Shown here: piece by piece, positions 43,912-53,620 of the stretch | Layout: every line of letters begins with the position of its first letter | How positions within the stretch are numbered: position 1 is the first letter of the stretch | Assembly (NCBI RefSeq): GCF_013401515.1 | Contig: NZ_CP058529.1 | Span: 558,001-622,000 of the forward strand | Length of the DNA stretch: 64,000 nucleotides | Origin: Halorarum halophilum | Lineage (GTDB): Archaea; Halobacteriota; Halobacteria; Halobacteriales; Haloferacaceae | Reading direction: 5' to 3' | Notes under the pieces: model-generated | What the model saw: the letters and a program-made list of their open reading frames with translations, nothing else | Told to the model about the DNA's origin: nothing | The model's database searches: none | Translations under genes and position numbers: made by a program

Positions 43912-43917
43912 TATAAA
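43912..43917 (-). promoter_or_regulatory. TATA box of the L7Ae operon
   Basis: TATAAA on the plus strand (TTTATA when read along the minus strand, the direction of transcription) lies ~115 bases before the L7Ae start codon at 43799. Confidence 0.55.
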
Positions 43918-44004
43918 CGCTTTCAATGTCTCCCGACCGTGTGACGGGGGTACACGGGGGTTCGCAGCACCGACTCGTCAACTCGCTGATGACGGTTCGT
44001 CGAC

Positions 44005-44724
44005 TCACTCCGCCCCCCTAGTGCCCGTCTCGGCGACGACCCGCGCAGGTGCCCCGTCCGCGTCGACGCGGAGCGGAAACGCGGAGACCGTACATCGTTC
44101 CGGGAGGCGGCCGAGGCCGACCAGGTTCTCGAACACGAGCAACTCCGCCCCCAGGAGTGCGCGATGGGCTGGCGCTCCGTAGTCGCTGTAGTCGTCCCGG
44201 CGACCGTGAGCCCAGTTCCGGCGGTCGTGGTCGTCTTCCTCCTGACCGCCCCCACCGACTTCGGCGTTCGGGTCGGGGGTCGGGTCCGGGCTGAAACAGT
44301 CGAGGCCGACGGCCAACCCGCGACGGGCGCAGCGCTCCGCCGCCTCCCGCGAGAGGTACGGGTGTTCACGGTAGCGGTCCGTCCCCCAGTGTTCGTCCCA
44401 GCCGGTGTGGAACAGGACGAGGTCCACGCCGGCGTCCGGAACGGCCTCTGGCGTGATCACTCCTCGGGGTCCGAGGTTCGGCACGTCCACCACCCGAGCG
44501 CCGAACCGGAACGTGTCGAGGTCGAACTCGCCGAGGGTCGCCCCGTCCTCCAGGACGTGGCTCGGCGCGTCGACGTGGGTCCCGGCGTGGGTACCGAGTT
44601 CGAGCGCGGTCACCCGGTACCCGTCGGCGTCGGCGGTCGCGTGCGGGGTCACGCGGACCTCCGGGTCGCCTGGATACGTCGGCATCCCGTCCTCGACCTG
44701 TCGCGTGAGGTCGTACAGCGTCAT
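44005..44724 (-). CDS. cyclase / kynurenine-formamidase family metal hydrolase
   Basis: 239 residues from ATG 44724. The family pattern YDLTRQVEDGMPTYPGDPEV, then ALELGTHAGTHVDAPSHVLE (H-xGTHxDxPxH metal site, ~48-58) is intact, as are LFHTGWDEHW and the YPYLS-like loop HPYLSREAAE. A ~25-residue polar insert (SPDPTPDPNAEVGGGGQEED) sits near 155-180. Members hydrolyse N-formylkynurenine, isatin or other cyclic amides. Substrate not certain. Upstream extension to 44811 is unlikely. Confidence 0.85.
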   Translation of the reverse strand: MTLYDLTRQVEDGMPTYPGDPEVRVTPHATADADGYRVTALELGTHAGTHVDAPSHVLEDGATLGEFDLDTFRFGARVVDVPNLGPRGVITPEAVPDAGVDLVLFHTGWDEHWGTDRYREHPYLSREAAERCARRGLAVGLDCFSPDPTPDPNAEVGGGGQEEDDHDRRNWAHGRRDDYSDYGAPAHRALLGAELLVFENLVGLGRLPERCTVSAFPLRVDADGAPARVVAETGTRGAE

Positions 44725-44843
44725 CCGGGAGGGACGACGCGGTGCCCGAATAAAACGTCGGCTACCGTCAGCGGTGGCCGTGCTCGCGTGACCGATCGTC
44801 GATGGCGACACATCGATTACGGTCGGTCGAGAAGGGTGGACCG

Positions 44844-45008
44844 ATGCCCGAATGCGCCGAGGACGGCTGCGAGGCGGTCGCCGCAGTCCGTCTCCACGTC
44901 CCCTGGGCGGCCGATCGGTCGGTCTGTACCGCCCACGCCAGGGCGCTCGTCCAGCAGGACGGCGTCGTGGCGGAGCCGCTGGCCGACGCGGACGGCGAGT
45001 GGCCCTAG
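44844..45008 (+). CDS. 54-aa Cys/His-rich miniprotein
   Basis: 54 residues from ATG 44844. CAEDGC (4-9) and VCTAHARALV form a Cys-rich zinc-knuckle-like site (C-x4-C...C-x2-H). The chain MPECAEDGCEAVAAVRLHVP, then CTAHARALVQQDG is typical of short haloarchaeal zinc proteins. It ends overlapping the converging GNAT gene by 4 bases. Function unknown. Confidence 0.55.
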   Translation: MPECAEDGCEAVAAVRLHVPWAADRSVCTAHARALVQQDGVVAEPLADADGEWP

Positions 45009-45739
45009 TCGAGCCGTTTCGCCATCATCACCTCGTCCACGTACTCATCCTCGATGCGGTAGTGGTCCGACCTGACGGCCTCCGTCTCCCAGCCGTGGGC
45101 CTCGAGGAACGCGATGGCGTGCTCGTTCGTCGACGGGACGCTGTTGTACAGCTTCTCGAACCCCTGTTCCCCGGCCCACTCCTCGCCGCGTTCGAGGAGT
45201 CGTTCGCCGATCCCCTTCCCGCGGTACTCGGAGAGCAGGCCGACGGTGAGCACGGCGGTGTGGGAGAGCTTGCTGGCCTCCGGCAGGTCCAGGTGGACCC
45301 AGCCGACCACGTCGTCGTCCACGACCGCGACGAAGAACAGCCGCGAGCCGAGCTGGTTGTGCCGGAGGACGACCTCCTCGGACTCGATCACGTCGGCGAC
45401 CGTCTCTGCCTCGATGTAGCTCCCGTCGCCGGCGACCCGCCGGATGACGTCAACGAGCCCCGAGAGGTCCTCCTGTCCGGCTTGCCGGATCATGTAGTCG
45501 ACGCCGTCCGCGCTGTACTCCCTCGTCTCCTCCTCCCCGTAGGCGACGGTGATCTTCCCGTCCACACGGCGGACGTAGCCGTCGCGCTGCAACACCGTGA
45601 CGTGGTGGCCGAACGCCGTGGGGTCCATGTTTAGAGCCCGTCGGGCGGCGTCCTCGCGAACGGTCCCGTGCTGTTCGACGTACTCGTACAGGTCCTGTCG
45701 GTCGCCGTCGTCGAACGAGAGTCGCTCGGTCAGCTCCAT
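45005..45739 (-). CDS. HTH-GNAT fusion acetyltransferase
   Basis: 244 residues from ATG 45739. Residues ~8-65 look like a winged helix (DDGDRQDLYEYVEQHGTVRE, then LNMDPTAFGHHVTVLQRDGY). From ~82 comes a GNAT domain: MIRQAGQEDLSGLVDVIRRV, and the acetyl-CoA motif LLSEYRGKGIGERLLERGEE, then NSVPSTNEHAIAFLEAHGW. The known haloarchaeal relatives are annotated as acetyltransferases, possibly acting on proteins. Coupling of a DNA-binding and an acetyltransferase domain suggests a regulatory task (inference). Confidence 0.88.
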   Translation of the reverse strand: MELTERLSFDDGDRQDLYEYVEQHGTVREDAARRALNMDPTAFGHHVTVLQRDGYVRRVDGKITVAYGEEETREYSADGVDYMIRQAGQEDLSGLVDVIRRVAGDGSYIEAETVADVIESEEVVLRHNQLGSRLFFVAVVDDDVVGWVHLDLPEASKLSHTAVLTVGLLSEYRGKGIGERLLERGEEWAGEQGFEKLYNSVPSTNEHAIAFLEAHGWETEAVRSDHYRIEDEYVDEVMMAKRLD

Positions 45740-45847
45740 GATTAATGATAACAATTACCAGCACTTAACTGTGCGTGCCGAACGGTGCCGGCGAGGGGGT
45801 CCGTCGCCGTCAGCGTGACCGCCAATTCCGGGCACAGCGTGGCGAAC

Positions 45848-46261
45848 TCACTCGTCCCCCACGCCCGTCAGCAGGCGCGCCGTGGCCGCGATATCGTGCG
45901 TGTCGACGACCAGTTCCGCGGCGGCGCGGACCGTCGCGTCCGGGTCGCTCTCGACGCCGTGTTCCAGCGCGTACACCGCGAGCCAGTCGTTCGTGGCCCG
46001 GTGGAGCAGGTCGAGCTGTCGCCCCGAGAGCCGCTCCCGTTCGCCCGTCCGGGCGGCGATGTACCGCGCGACGACCGGTCCGAGCCCGTCCCGAGCTGCC
46101 GCAAGCGCTGCCTCGGAGTCGGGCGGATTCGCCGGCGGCCCGGCGGATTCACGGTCCTCGCGTTCCGCGCGAGCCTCCGCGGCAAGCCGCTCGATCGAGG
46201 GCGGTCGCTCCAGGCCCGCCGCCCCGTCTCCGCCGTCGGCGGTCGCGCCGCGCCCGGTCAT
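45848..46261 (-). CDS. hypothetical protein co-transcribed with fixC
   Basis: 137 residues from ATG 46261, overlapping the fixC stop by ATGA (46258-46261). A low-complexity N-terminal half (~1-55) precedes a helical C-terminal part (ALAAARDGLGPVVARYIAAR, then LSGRQLDLLHRATNDWLAVY, then TVRAAAELVVDTHDIAATAR). I know similar proteins after haloarchaeal fix genes but no function. Coupling suggests an accessory role in the ETF system. Confidence 0.65.
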   Translation of the reverse strand: MTGRGATADGGDGAAGLERPPSIERLAAEARAEREDRESAGPPANPPDSEAALAAARDGLGPVVARYIAARTGERERLSGRQLDLLHRATNDWLAVYALEHGVESDPDATVRAAAELVVDTHDIAATARLLTGVGDE

Positions 46262-47946
46262 CCCTGGTCGAACTCCACGCCCTTCCCGCCGCGGGGGTGG
46301 GTCCACTCGGTGTCGGCGACGATGGCGCAGGTGCCGCACTCGACGCAGGGCTGGGTGTCGAGGCTCACGACGCGCTCCTCGCTCCCGTCCGTCCTGACGG
46401 TCTCCTCGCGGTAGCACCCCCCGCCGAAGTCCCGGGCGCTGACTGGGCAGGCGGTGACGGCTGTGCCGCTGGCCTCGTACGACTCGTCGACCAGTTCGAT
46501 GTGGGGGTTGCCCACGTCGGTGTCGTAGGTGAGTTCGCCGATGCGCTCCTCCAGCGTCGGCGGGGTCGCGTCGTTTTCCGCGGTGGCCGGCTCCCCGAGT
46601 TCCTCGGCCAGCACCGTCGGTACGGTGACGTAGGAGGTGTGAGTGTCCGGGAGCATCCCGAGCGCAAACGGCGAGTTGAACACGCGCCCCGTGAGCCCGC
46701 CGGCGGCGCGGAGGCCGAGGCGACCGACCGAGGAACGAACCAGCCCGTCGAGAGCGCCCGAGACGGCGTCCGACTCGCTGACGCGCCGGGAGAGCTCGTA
46801 CCGCGTCGGGCGGAGCTTGTCCATCACGCCCTCGTCGCGGAGCTTGTCCGCGTAGAGGTCCCCCGCGCTGTACGGGGCGTTCCGCGACCTGGCCTCGATG
46901 TACGCCTCCGCTGCGAGTCCGCCGGCGGTGACGGCGTGGTTCATCCCCTTGATGATCGGCCCCTGCGCCTGCATCTGGCCGGCGGCGTCGCCGACCAGCA
47001 GCAGCCGGTCGCGGAAGGGCGACCCGTGGGCCACCTTCTTCGAGTCAGGAACGAGCTTCGCCGAGTACTCCCGCTCGCTGTACTCGTCGGGGAGCCACTG
47101 CCCGAGGTGCGGGTGGGTGAGCAGGTTGTCGAGGAGTTCGTGCGGCTCCGCCCGCTCCGCGGCGAGGCTGTCGAGGTGGAACACCGTCCCGATGGACAGC
47201 GAGTCGCGGTTCGTGTAGAGGAAGCCGCCGCCGCGGACGCCGTCGAACAGGTCCCCGCCGAACAGCCGGGCGACCCCCTCGTCTTCGGCCACGTCGAACC
47301 GGTCGGCGATGACGTCGGGCTCCACGTCCACGACGGCCTTCACGCCCTGGAACCACTCGTTGGGCTCCTCCCAGTCCATCAGGCCCGCCGCCCGGGCCAG
47401 TTCGCTGTTCACGCCGTCGGCAGCGACGACGACGTCCGCGCGGATCGGGTCGAGTTCGTCGCAGGTGACGCCCACGATCTCCCCGTCCTCACGGAGGAGC
47501 CCGTTGACCCGGACTCCGGTGAGCACGCCGCCCCCAGTCTCGGCGGTCAACTCGTGGACGCGGTCGGCCAGCCAGGAGTCCATCGGTCGGCGCAACACGG
47601 AGTCGCACCAGAGGGTGTCGTGTTCGTGGACATCCTTCAGGTCGACCGTGTGAACCCTGTCGCCCGCGATGTTGTCCATGTAGTTCCGGGTGACGGGGCG
47701 CTCGCTGGCCTCCTCCCGGAAGTCCGGGAACAGGTCGTCGATGGTGTACGGTGCCGACCTCTCGGCGTAGATGAGCCCGCCGGAGACGTTCTTCGACCCG
47801 GCTTCGACGCCCCGCTCCAGCACGAGCGTCTCGACGCCGTTGTTCGCGAGGACGGCGGCCGCGGCAGCGCCGCCCGGGCCGGCGCCGACGACGACCGCCT
47901 CGAAGTGCTCGGCGTCGGCCGCGTCCACGTCGACGGCGTCAGTCAT
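46258..47946 (-). CDS. fixC: ETF:quinone oxidoreductase with fused FixX-type cluster domain
   Basis: 562 residues from ATG 47946. FAD-binding N-terminus AVVVGAGPGGAAAAAVLANN (~17-36), NVSGGLIYAER, DVVVAADGVNSELARAAG and LLVGDAAGQMQAQGPIIKGM (FAD motif 3). The last ~65 residues carry CPVSARDFGGGC and CVECGTC (C534, C537, C540), a [4Fe-4S] domain equal to free-standing FixX. The enzyme passes electrons from reduced ETF to menaquinone at the membrane. It overlaps fixB by 8 bases and the 46261 gene by 4. Confidence 0.93.
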   Translation of the reverse strand: MTDAVDVDAADAEHFEAVVVGAGPGGAAAAAVLANNGVETLVLERGVEAGSKNVSGGLIYAERSAPYTIDDLFPDFREEASERPVTRNYMDNIAGDRVHTVDLKDVHEHDTLWCDSVLRRPMDSWLADRVHELTAETGGGVLTGVRVNGLLREDGEIVGVTCDELDPIRADVVVAADGVNSELARAAGLMDWEEPNEWFQGVKAVVDVEPDVIADRFDVAEDEGVARLFGGDLFDGVRGGGFLYTNRDSLSIGTVFHLDSLAAERAEPHELLDNLLTHPHLGQWLPDEYSEREYSAKLVPDSKKVAHGSPFRDRLLLVGDAAGQMQAQGPIIKGMNHAVTAGGLAAEAYIEARSRNAPYSAGDLYADKLRDEGVMDKLRPTRYELSRRVSESDAVSGALDGLVRSSVGRLGLRAAGGLTGRVFNSPFALGMLPDTHTSYVTVPTVLAEELGEPATAENDATPPTLEERIGELTYDTDVGNPHIELVDESYEASGTAVTACPVSARDFGGGCYREETVRTDGSEERVVSLDTQPCVECGTCAIVADTEWTHPRGGKGVEFDQG

Positions 47947-49678
47947 CGTCCGCACCCCCCGAATCCGCGGCGACGTCACCGTCGGGCCCGTCCCGTCCAT
48001 CCTCGGCGACCCCGCCGTCGGCGGCGACGTCGAGTTTCCCGGCCTTCACCGCGGCCGTGAGTTCGGGGAGGACCTCGAACAGGTCGCCCTCGATGAAGTA
48101 GTCGGACCAGTCGAAGATGCGCGCGTCCGGGTCGGTGTTGATCGCGATGATCGTGTCCGACTCGTCGCAGCCGACCTTGTGCTGGACCGCGCCGGAGATG
48201 CCTGCTGCAATGTAGATCTGCGGTTCGATCACCTGTCCGGTCTCGCCGATCTGCCGCTCCTCCTGGGTGTACCGCTCGACGTGGCCGTCGAAGTTGTACG
48301 ACCCCGTGACGATGCCGCGCGAGACGCCGACGTCGGCGTCCTCGAACGCGTCGGCCAGTTCGACCGCGAGTTCGATGCCCCGCGTCGGATCGTCGCCGAT
48401 CCCCCTGCCGACCGCGACGACGACGTCGTGGCCGGTGAGATCCACGCCGCCCTCGAGTCGGTCGAACTCGGTCACGTCGACGCGGAACCAGTCCTCCTCC
48501 AGGTCGGCGTCGTGTTCGACCACGATGCCCTCGCGGTCCCCGTCCGGTTCCGGGAGGTCGAAACTCCCCGGGATGACGGAGGCGCCCTGCGGGTGGAACT
48601 CCCGGTCGGGGTTGTCGAGACAGAGGATGGTCGAGTACTCGAACCCCGAGAAGTCCGGGCGCTTCATGTGGAGCACGCGCTCGAACGTCCGGTTCGAGCC
48701 CGCGCTGCCCGTCTTGACGGGGTTCGAGATGACCGTCTCCTCGATGTACAGCCCCGAACAGTCGGAGGCGAGCCCCGAGTCGAGTTCGGCCTGTGCCAGC
48801 GCGGAGAGGTCCCGGCCGTTGTTCGTCGCCGGGTAGAGGGTATAGCGCGGTTCGTCGTACTCGCGCCAGTCGGCGTCCTCGCCCGGATGACCCTCGGACC
48901 CGTCCCGGGCCGGCGGGTCCGCGCCCCATCGTGCCATGTCCGCGAAGATCTCAGTGTACGGCTTGTGGCGGAAGCGTTCGAGGCGATCGTCCTCGTGGTA
49001 CACCACCACGTCGGCGCCGAGCGCGATGCACTCCTCCGCGTGGCGCTCCACGTCGTCGCCGATGAGCACCGCGACGACGCGCTCGTCGTCCTCGTCGTCG
49101 TCGACGTACGTCTCGTTGTAGCCGTCCATCATCGTCCGGGCGTGCCCGAGCATCTCGCGGGAGACGTCGAGCAGGTCGCCCGCCTGCGTCTCACAGTACA
49201 CCCACATGTCGCCGTAGGTGCCGTCCGCGAGCGCCTTCACGTACTGCTTGTCCGCGGTCGGGTGGTCGAGTTCGGGGTGGCGCTCCTCTGGGCTCTCCGG
49301 TTCCTCCGCTTCGCCCTCCTCCTCGCCCCCTTCGAGCGAGTCGATCCGTCGGCGGACGAGGCGCTCGACCGAGTCCCGGCCCTCGCCGGACTCCTCGCGG
49401 TCGAGGATGTCCCGGAGGCGGTCCACGTCGTCGATGTCCTGGAGCGCGTTCCCCACCTCGGCGGCGCTCATCTCCGAGAGGTCGAACTCCGCGTCGCCGC
49501 CCTCCTCGTCATCCGAGAGGTTCTCGATGCGGCTCCGGATGACGGTGAGCACGGGGGCGCGGTCTTCGCCCGCCTCCTCGGCTTCGAGTAGCTCCTCCAG
49601 CTCGTCCACGTCGTCGATGCCCTGGACCTTGGGGCCGAGTTCCGAGATGTCGTACTCAGCGGGGTCGAACGGGGGCAC
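47939..49678 (-). CDS. fixB: electron transfer flavoprotein alpha subunit, N-terminally extended
   Basis: 579 residues from ATG 49678. The ETF-alpha domains start near residue 145 (KQYVKALADGTYGDMWVYCE) and run to the FAD signature region (GISGAVQHKVGCDESDTIIA, ~510-530). Residues 1-125 are an extra domain with two copies of an ~45-residue repeat (DISELGPKVQGIDDVDELEE ... RIENL and DLSEMSAAEVGNALQDIDDV ... RIDSL), a helical unit similar to Rho-N/SAP-like modules in haloarchaeal proteins. Gene follows fixA after 2 bases. FixA and FixB bind FAD and AMP and take electrons from acyl-CoA dehydrogenases or similar donors. Confidence 0.93.
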   Translation of the reverse strand: MPPFDPAEYDISELGPKVQGIDDVDELEELLEAEEAGEDRAPVLTVIRSRIENLSDDEEGGDAEFDLSEMSAAEVGNALQDIDDVDRLRDILDREESGEGRDSVERLVRRRIDSLEGGEEEGEAEEPESPEERHPELDHPTADKQYVKALADGTYGDMWVYCETQAGDLLDVSREMLGHARTMMDGYNETYVDDDEDDERVVAVLIGDDVERHAEECIALGADVVVYHEDDRLERFRHKPYTEIFADMARWGADPPARDGSEGHPGEDADWREYDEPRYTLYPATNNGRDLSALAQAELDSGLASDCSGLYIEETVISNPVKTGSAGSNRTFERVLHMKRPDFSGFEYSTILCLDNPDREFHPQGASVIPGSFDLPEPDGDREGIVVEHDADLEEDWFRVDVTEFDRLEGGVDLTGHDVVVAVGRGIGDDPTRGIELAVELADAFEDADVGVSRGIVTGSYNFDGHVERYTQEERQIGETGQVIEPQIYIAAGISGAVQHKVGCDESDTIIAINTDPDARIFDWSDYFIEGDLFEVLPELTAAVKAGKLDVAADGGVAEDGRDGPDGDVAADSGGADDD

Positions 49679-49680
49679 GG

Positions 49681-50532
49681 TCAGTCACCCCCCGCGTACG
49701 GCGCGAGTTCGTCCACGAGCCCGGCCATCGCGTCGGCGTCCTCGGGGTCGACGACGGTCGCCTCGCGCTCGGAGGGCGCCTTCGGGATGGGGTCGACGGA
49801 GCTCACGATGGTCGGCGAGCCGTCCAGTCCGACGTAGTCCGGGTCGAGGTTCAGTTCCTCGTGGTCCCACATCGTCAACTGGTCCTCGAACGACCCCGCC
49901 CGCTCGCGCGCCTCCGCCCGCAGGCGCTTTCGCTCGAGCCGGTGTCGGGCCGTGCGGTAGGACGGCTCGAACTCCGGGTCGGCGACGATGAACGCCGGTA
50001 GCGGCGCCTCGACGGTCTCGATCTCGGAGACGTCGCCCTCGACGAGCCGCTTCGCGCGGACCCGCTTGGCCTCGGGGTCGACGTCGAGCGCGATGACGTG
50101 GGTGATGATCGGCATGTCGAGCCCCCAGCACGTCTGCGGCCCGGTGTGGCCCGTCTCCCCGTCGGCGGTCTTGAACCCCGCGAAGACGAGGCTCGGCTCG
50201 CCGAGGTGCTGGATCGCCGTGGCGAGCGTGATTGCCGTCGCCCAGGTGTCGGCCGCGGCAAACTGCTTGTCCGAGATGAGGTAGAGGTCGTCCGCGTACA
50301 CGGACTCCATCGCCTCCCGCAGCACGTCCTTGTAGCCCGGCGGGCCCATGCTCATCACGTCCACCTGTCCCCCGTGCCGAACGCGCGTCTGCAACGCCGC
50401 GCGAAGGGCGTGCTCGTCGTTCGGATTCATCGTCGTCGGGGTGTTCCCGCGCTCGAGGTGGCCGTCCTCGTCGAACGACACCATCCCCTCGCGGAAGTCG
50501 GGAACGCCCTTCGTCAGAACTACCGTGTGCAT
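49681..50532 (-). CDS. fixA: electron transfer flavoprotein beta subunit
   Basis: 283 residues from ATG 50532. MHTVVLTKGVPDFREGMVSF, then NDEHALRAALQTRVRHGGQV, DVMSMGPPGYKDVLREAMES and FAGFKTADGETGHTGPQTCW, typical of ETF-beta. First gene of the fixABCX-like operon on the minus strand. A TATA-like AT stretch (50566-50575) gives a leader of about a dozen bases. The C-terminal region is slightly longer than in bacteria. Confidence 0.94.
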   Translation of the reverse strand: MHTVVLTKGVPDFREGMVSFDEDGHLERGNTPTTMNPNDEHALRAALQTRVRHGGQVDVMSMGPPGYKDVLREAMESVYADDLYLISDKQFAAADTWATAITLATAIQHLGEPSLVFAGFKTADGETGHTGPQTCWGLDMPIITHVIALDVDPEAKRVRAKRLVEGDVSEIETVEAPLPAFIVADPEFEPSYRTARHRLERKRLRAEARERAGSFEDQLTMWDHEELNLDPDYVGLDGSPTIVSSVDPIPKAPSEREATVVDPEDADAMAGLVDELAPYAGGD

Positions 50533-50565
50533 TGGAAACACTCGTCGCCCCCGAGTTTCTAACGA

Positions 50566-50575
50566 AAATTAATAA
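50566..50575 (-). promoter_or_regulatory. TATA box of the fixABC operon
   Basis: Read on the minus strand this is TTATTAATTT, about 38 bases before the fixA start codon, in an otherwise GC-rich region. Confidence 0.5.
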
Positions 50576-50696
50576 CTGTTGCTCCGCCAACGGGCGAGAT
50601 CGACGGATCTGAACCCGGAGGCGCCGCTACTCGGGGTTCGAACGGTCCGCCGTTCGGTTGCCGTCCTCGCTCGCACCGGCCGAGGCGACGCCTCGG

Positions 50697-51053
<357 letters not shown>

Positions 51054-51191
51054 TCATTAAAGTCCCGGCAAATCCCTGCTCGAATCGGCCGTGGACACGG
51101 ATCGATCGCTGATCGGAATCCGTCTCGGACAGCACGTCGGCGACGAACGGGGACGGAAAGAGCCAACTCGCCCTCCCCGCTACTGGGGAGC

Positions 51192-53426
51192 ATGTCGCTG
51201 TCAGCGGCGGTCGAGGCCCTCCGCACGGAGGCACGCGCGACGGACCAGCGACGGCTCCTCGTCGTCCACGGCGGCCGCGACGCCTGCATCGACGCCGCCT
51301 ACACCGCCCTCGACGCCGCCGACGTGGACGCGGACGACGCCACCCTCCTGACGACCCGGGAGGGGTTCGCGTACGACCGCCTGCGGCCGAAACACGCCCG
51401 CCGGTTGCTCGGCACGACGCGGGACGCCGTCGTCCTGGACGCCTTCGAGGAGTTCTCGGCGAACGCGCTCGGCCAGACGATCGGCGCGGTCGACGGCGGC
51501 GGCCTCTACCTGCTCCTCGCGCCGCCGCTCGACGACTGGCCGGACCGCCGGGACGACTTCGACGAGTCGCTCGCCGTCCCGCCGTACACCGTCGACGACG
51601 TGACGAGCCGGTTCCGGCGGCGCCTCGTTACGACGCTCCGTCAACACCCTGGAGTCGCGATCTACGACACGGACGACGACCGGCTGGAACGGGACGGCCT
51701 CATGGGCGAGGGCGCTCCGCCGGTATCGCCCGAACCGACGACGCCGGCGGATCACGCGTTCCCCGAAGCCGCCTACGCGTCGTGTCTCACGAGGGACCAG
51801 TCGCGGGCGGTCCAGTCGCTCGAACGTCTCCGCGAGAACGGAAGCGCGGTCGTGCTCGAAGCCGACCGAGGACGAGGCAAGTCGAGCGCCGCCGGGCTCG
51901 CTGCCGGGAGCCTCGCGGCCGAAGGCCGTGACGTCCTGGTCTCGGCACCGGGATTCCGCGGCGCCGAGGCGCTGTTCGACCGCGCCCGCGAACTCCTCGA
52001 CGCCGAGGGCGTTCTGGCGGACGACGAGGAGCGGCGACTGCGTGCGACAACCGGAGGGACAGTCCGATTCCTCGCTCCCGCCGACGCGGTCGAGGAAGCG
52101 ACCGAGGCGGACGTCGTGATGGTCGACGAGGCGGCCGCGCTCCCGGTCCGGCTCCTCGAACGCTTCCTCGACGCCCCGTCCGTCGCTTTCGTGACGACGG
52201 TCCACGGCTACGAGGGCGCCGGCCGGGGGTTCTCGGTCCGCTTCCGCGACCGGCTCCGGCGGTCGCGCCACGACGTGACCGAACTCCGCCTGGAGGACCC
52301 GATCCGGTACGCCCGGGGCGACCCGGTGGAGTCCTGGGCGTTCAGGGCGCTGCTCCTCGACGCGCGGCCCGCGGTCGACGAGGCGGTCGAGGGCGCCGAC
52401 CCGGAGTCGGCCCGTTTCCGGGCCGTCTCGGCGGAGGAACTCGCGTCGGACGAGCACCTCCTCGGGGAGGCGTTCGGCCTGCTCGTGCTCGCCCACTACC
52501 GGACGGAACCGGACGACCTCGTCCGCCTGCTCGACGCGCCGAACCTCTCCCTCCGGGCGCTCACCCACGACGGCCACGTAGTCTCCGTCGCGCTGCTCGC
52601 GCGGGAGGGCGGCCTCGACGAATCGACGCGGGAGTCGATGTACGACGGCGCCCGCGTCAGGGGGAACATGATCCCAGACGTGCTGACGAGCCAGCTCCGG
52701 GACCGCGAGGCGGCCGCGCCCGTCGGCTACCGCGTGATGCGCATCGCGACCCACCACGCGGTCCGATCGGAGGGGCTCGGCTCGCGGCTCCTCTCCGGGA
52801 TCCACGACGAGATCGGGGCCGAAGTCGACTACCTCGGGACCGGCTTCGGCGCGACGCCCGAACTGCTCCGCTTCTGGCGCCGGAACGGCTACCGGACGGT
52901 CCACCTCGCGACCACCAGGAACGAGGCCAGCGGCGAGCACTCGGCCGTGATGCTCAGGCCCGTGACCGACGCCGGGGTCGCCCTCCACGACCGCAACGCG
53001 GGCCGGTTCCGGGGCCGGGTCGAGGCGGCGCTCTCGGACGCGCTCCGGGACGTCGACGCCGACGTCGTTCGGGGGGCCCTCCGCGCCTGCGACGCCGACG
53101 CCGCGCCGCTGCTCGACCTCTCCGAGTACGAGTGGCGCGTCGTCGTCGGTGCCTCCTACGGCCCGGGGCTGTACGACGCCGCGCCGCGACCCTTCCGCCG
53201 CCTCGCGATGGCACACCTGCTCGACGACCGCGCGCCGCTCGACCCCCGCGCCGAGCGACTTCTGGTCCGGAAAGTGCTCCAGGCCCGTCCCTGGCAACAG
53301 GTCGCCGACGAACTGGAGTTCGTCTCGACCGGGCAGTGCATGCGATCGCTCGGGGCGGCGTACCGCCACCTCGTCGACGAGTACGGTGGCGAAGTCGCGC
53401 TCGAGGAACGGGAGCGGTACGAGTAG
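51192..53426 (+). CDS. tmcA: tRNA(Met) cytidine acetyltransferase TmcA
   Basis: 744 residues from ATG 51192. N-terminal AAVEALRTEARATDQRRLLV, then the P-loop helicase part with VVLEADRGRGKSSAAGLAAG (Walker A, ~220) and DVVMVDEAAALPVRLLERFL (Walker B), then the GNAT part (AHHAVRSEGLGSRLLSGIHD) and a tRNA-binding C-terminus. It makes N4-acetylcytidine with acetyl-CoA and ATP, on tRNA and in some archaea on rRNA as well. Single gene, divergent from the ferredoxin gene. Confidence 0.96.
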   Translation: MSLSAAVEALRTEARATDQRRLLVVHGGRDACIDAAYTALDAADVDADDATLLTTREGFAYDRLRPKHARRLLGTTRDAVVLDAFEEFSANALGQTIGAVDGGGLYLLLAPPLDDWPDRRDDFDESLAVPPYTVDDVTSRFRRRLVTTLRQHPGVAIYDTDDDRLERDGLMGEGAPPVSPEPTTPADHAFPEAAYASCLTRDQSRAVQSLERLRENGSAVVLEADRGRGKSSAAGLAAGSLAAEGRDVLVSAPGFRGAEALFDRARELLDAEGVLADDEERRLRATTGGTVRFLAPADAVEEATEADVVMVDEAAALPVRLLERFLDAPSVAFVTTVHGYEGAGRGFSVRFRDRLRRSRHDVTELRLEDPIRYARGDPVESWAFRALLLDARPAVDEAVEGADPESARFRAVSAEELASDEHLLGEAFGLLVLAHYRTEPDDLVRLLDAPNLSLRALTHDGHVVSVALLAREGGLDESTRESMYDGARVRGNMIPDVLTSQLRDREAAAPVGYRVMRIATHHAVRSEGLGSRLLSGIHDEIGAEVDYLGTGFGATPELLRFWRRNGYRTVHLATTRNEASGEHSAVMLRPVTDAGVALHDRNAGRFRGRVEAALSDALRDVDADVVRGALRACDADAAPLLDLSEYEWRVVVGASYGPGLYDAAPRPFRRLAMAHLLDDRAPLDPRAERLLVRKVLQARPWQQVADELEFVSTGQCMRSLGAAYRHLVDEYGGEVALEERERYE

Positions 53427-53620
53427 AAGAAACGGTACGATTTGGGAGATTCGAGTAGTCGTGGACGGGTTGGTACGTCCTACTGTCGCGGCCGGGTCGA
53501 GATATCCCCGAACCGATTTGGGACCGAACCGACGTACTTCGATGCCACCGCCACTGAAACGACGTCCCTGGAACCACCCTGGCCGGGAGATTCATCGGGG
53601 TCCGGGTCGTCGGGGCCACC

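Noticed and set aside
51201-53369. Long minus-strand ORF opposite tmcA
   Set aside because: High-GC third positions leave long open frames on the opposite strand; the plus strand encodes an unmistakable TmcA.
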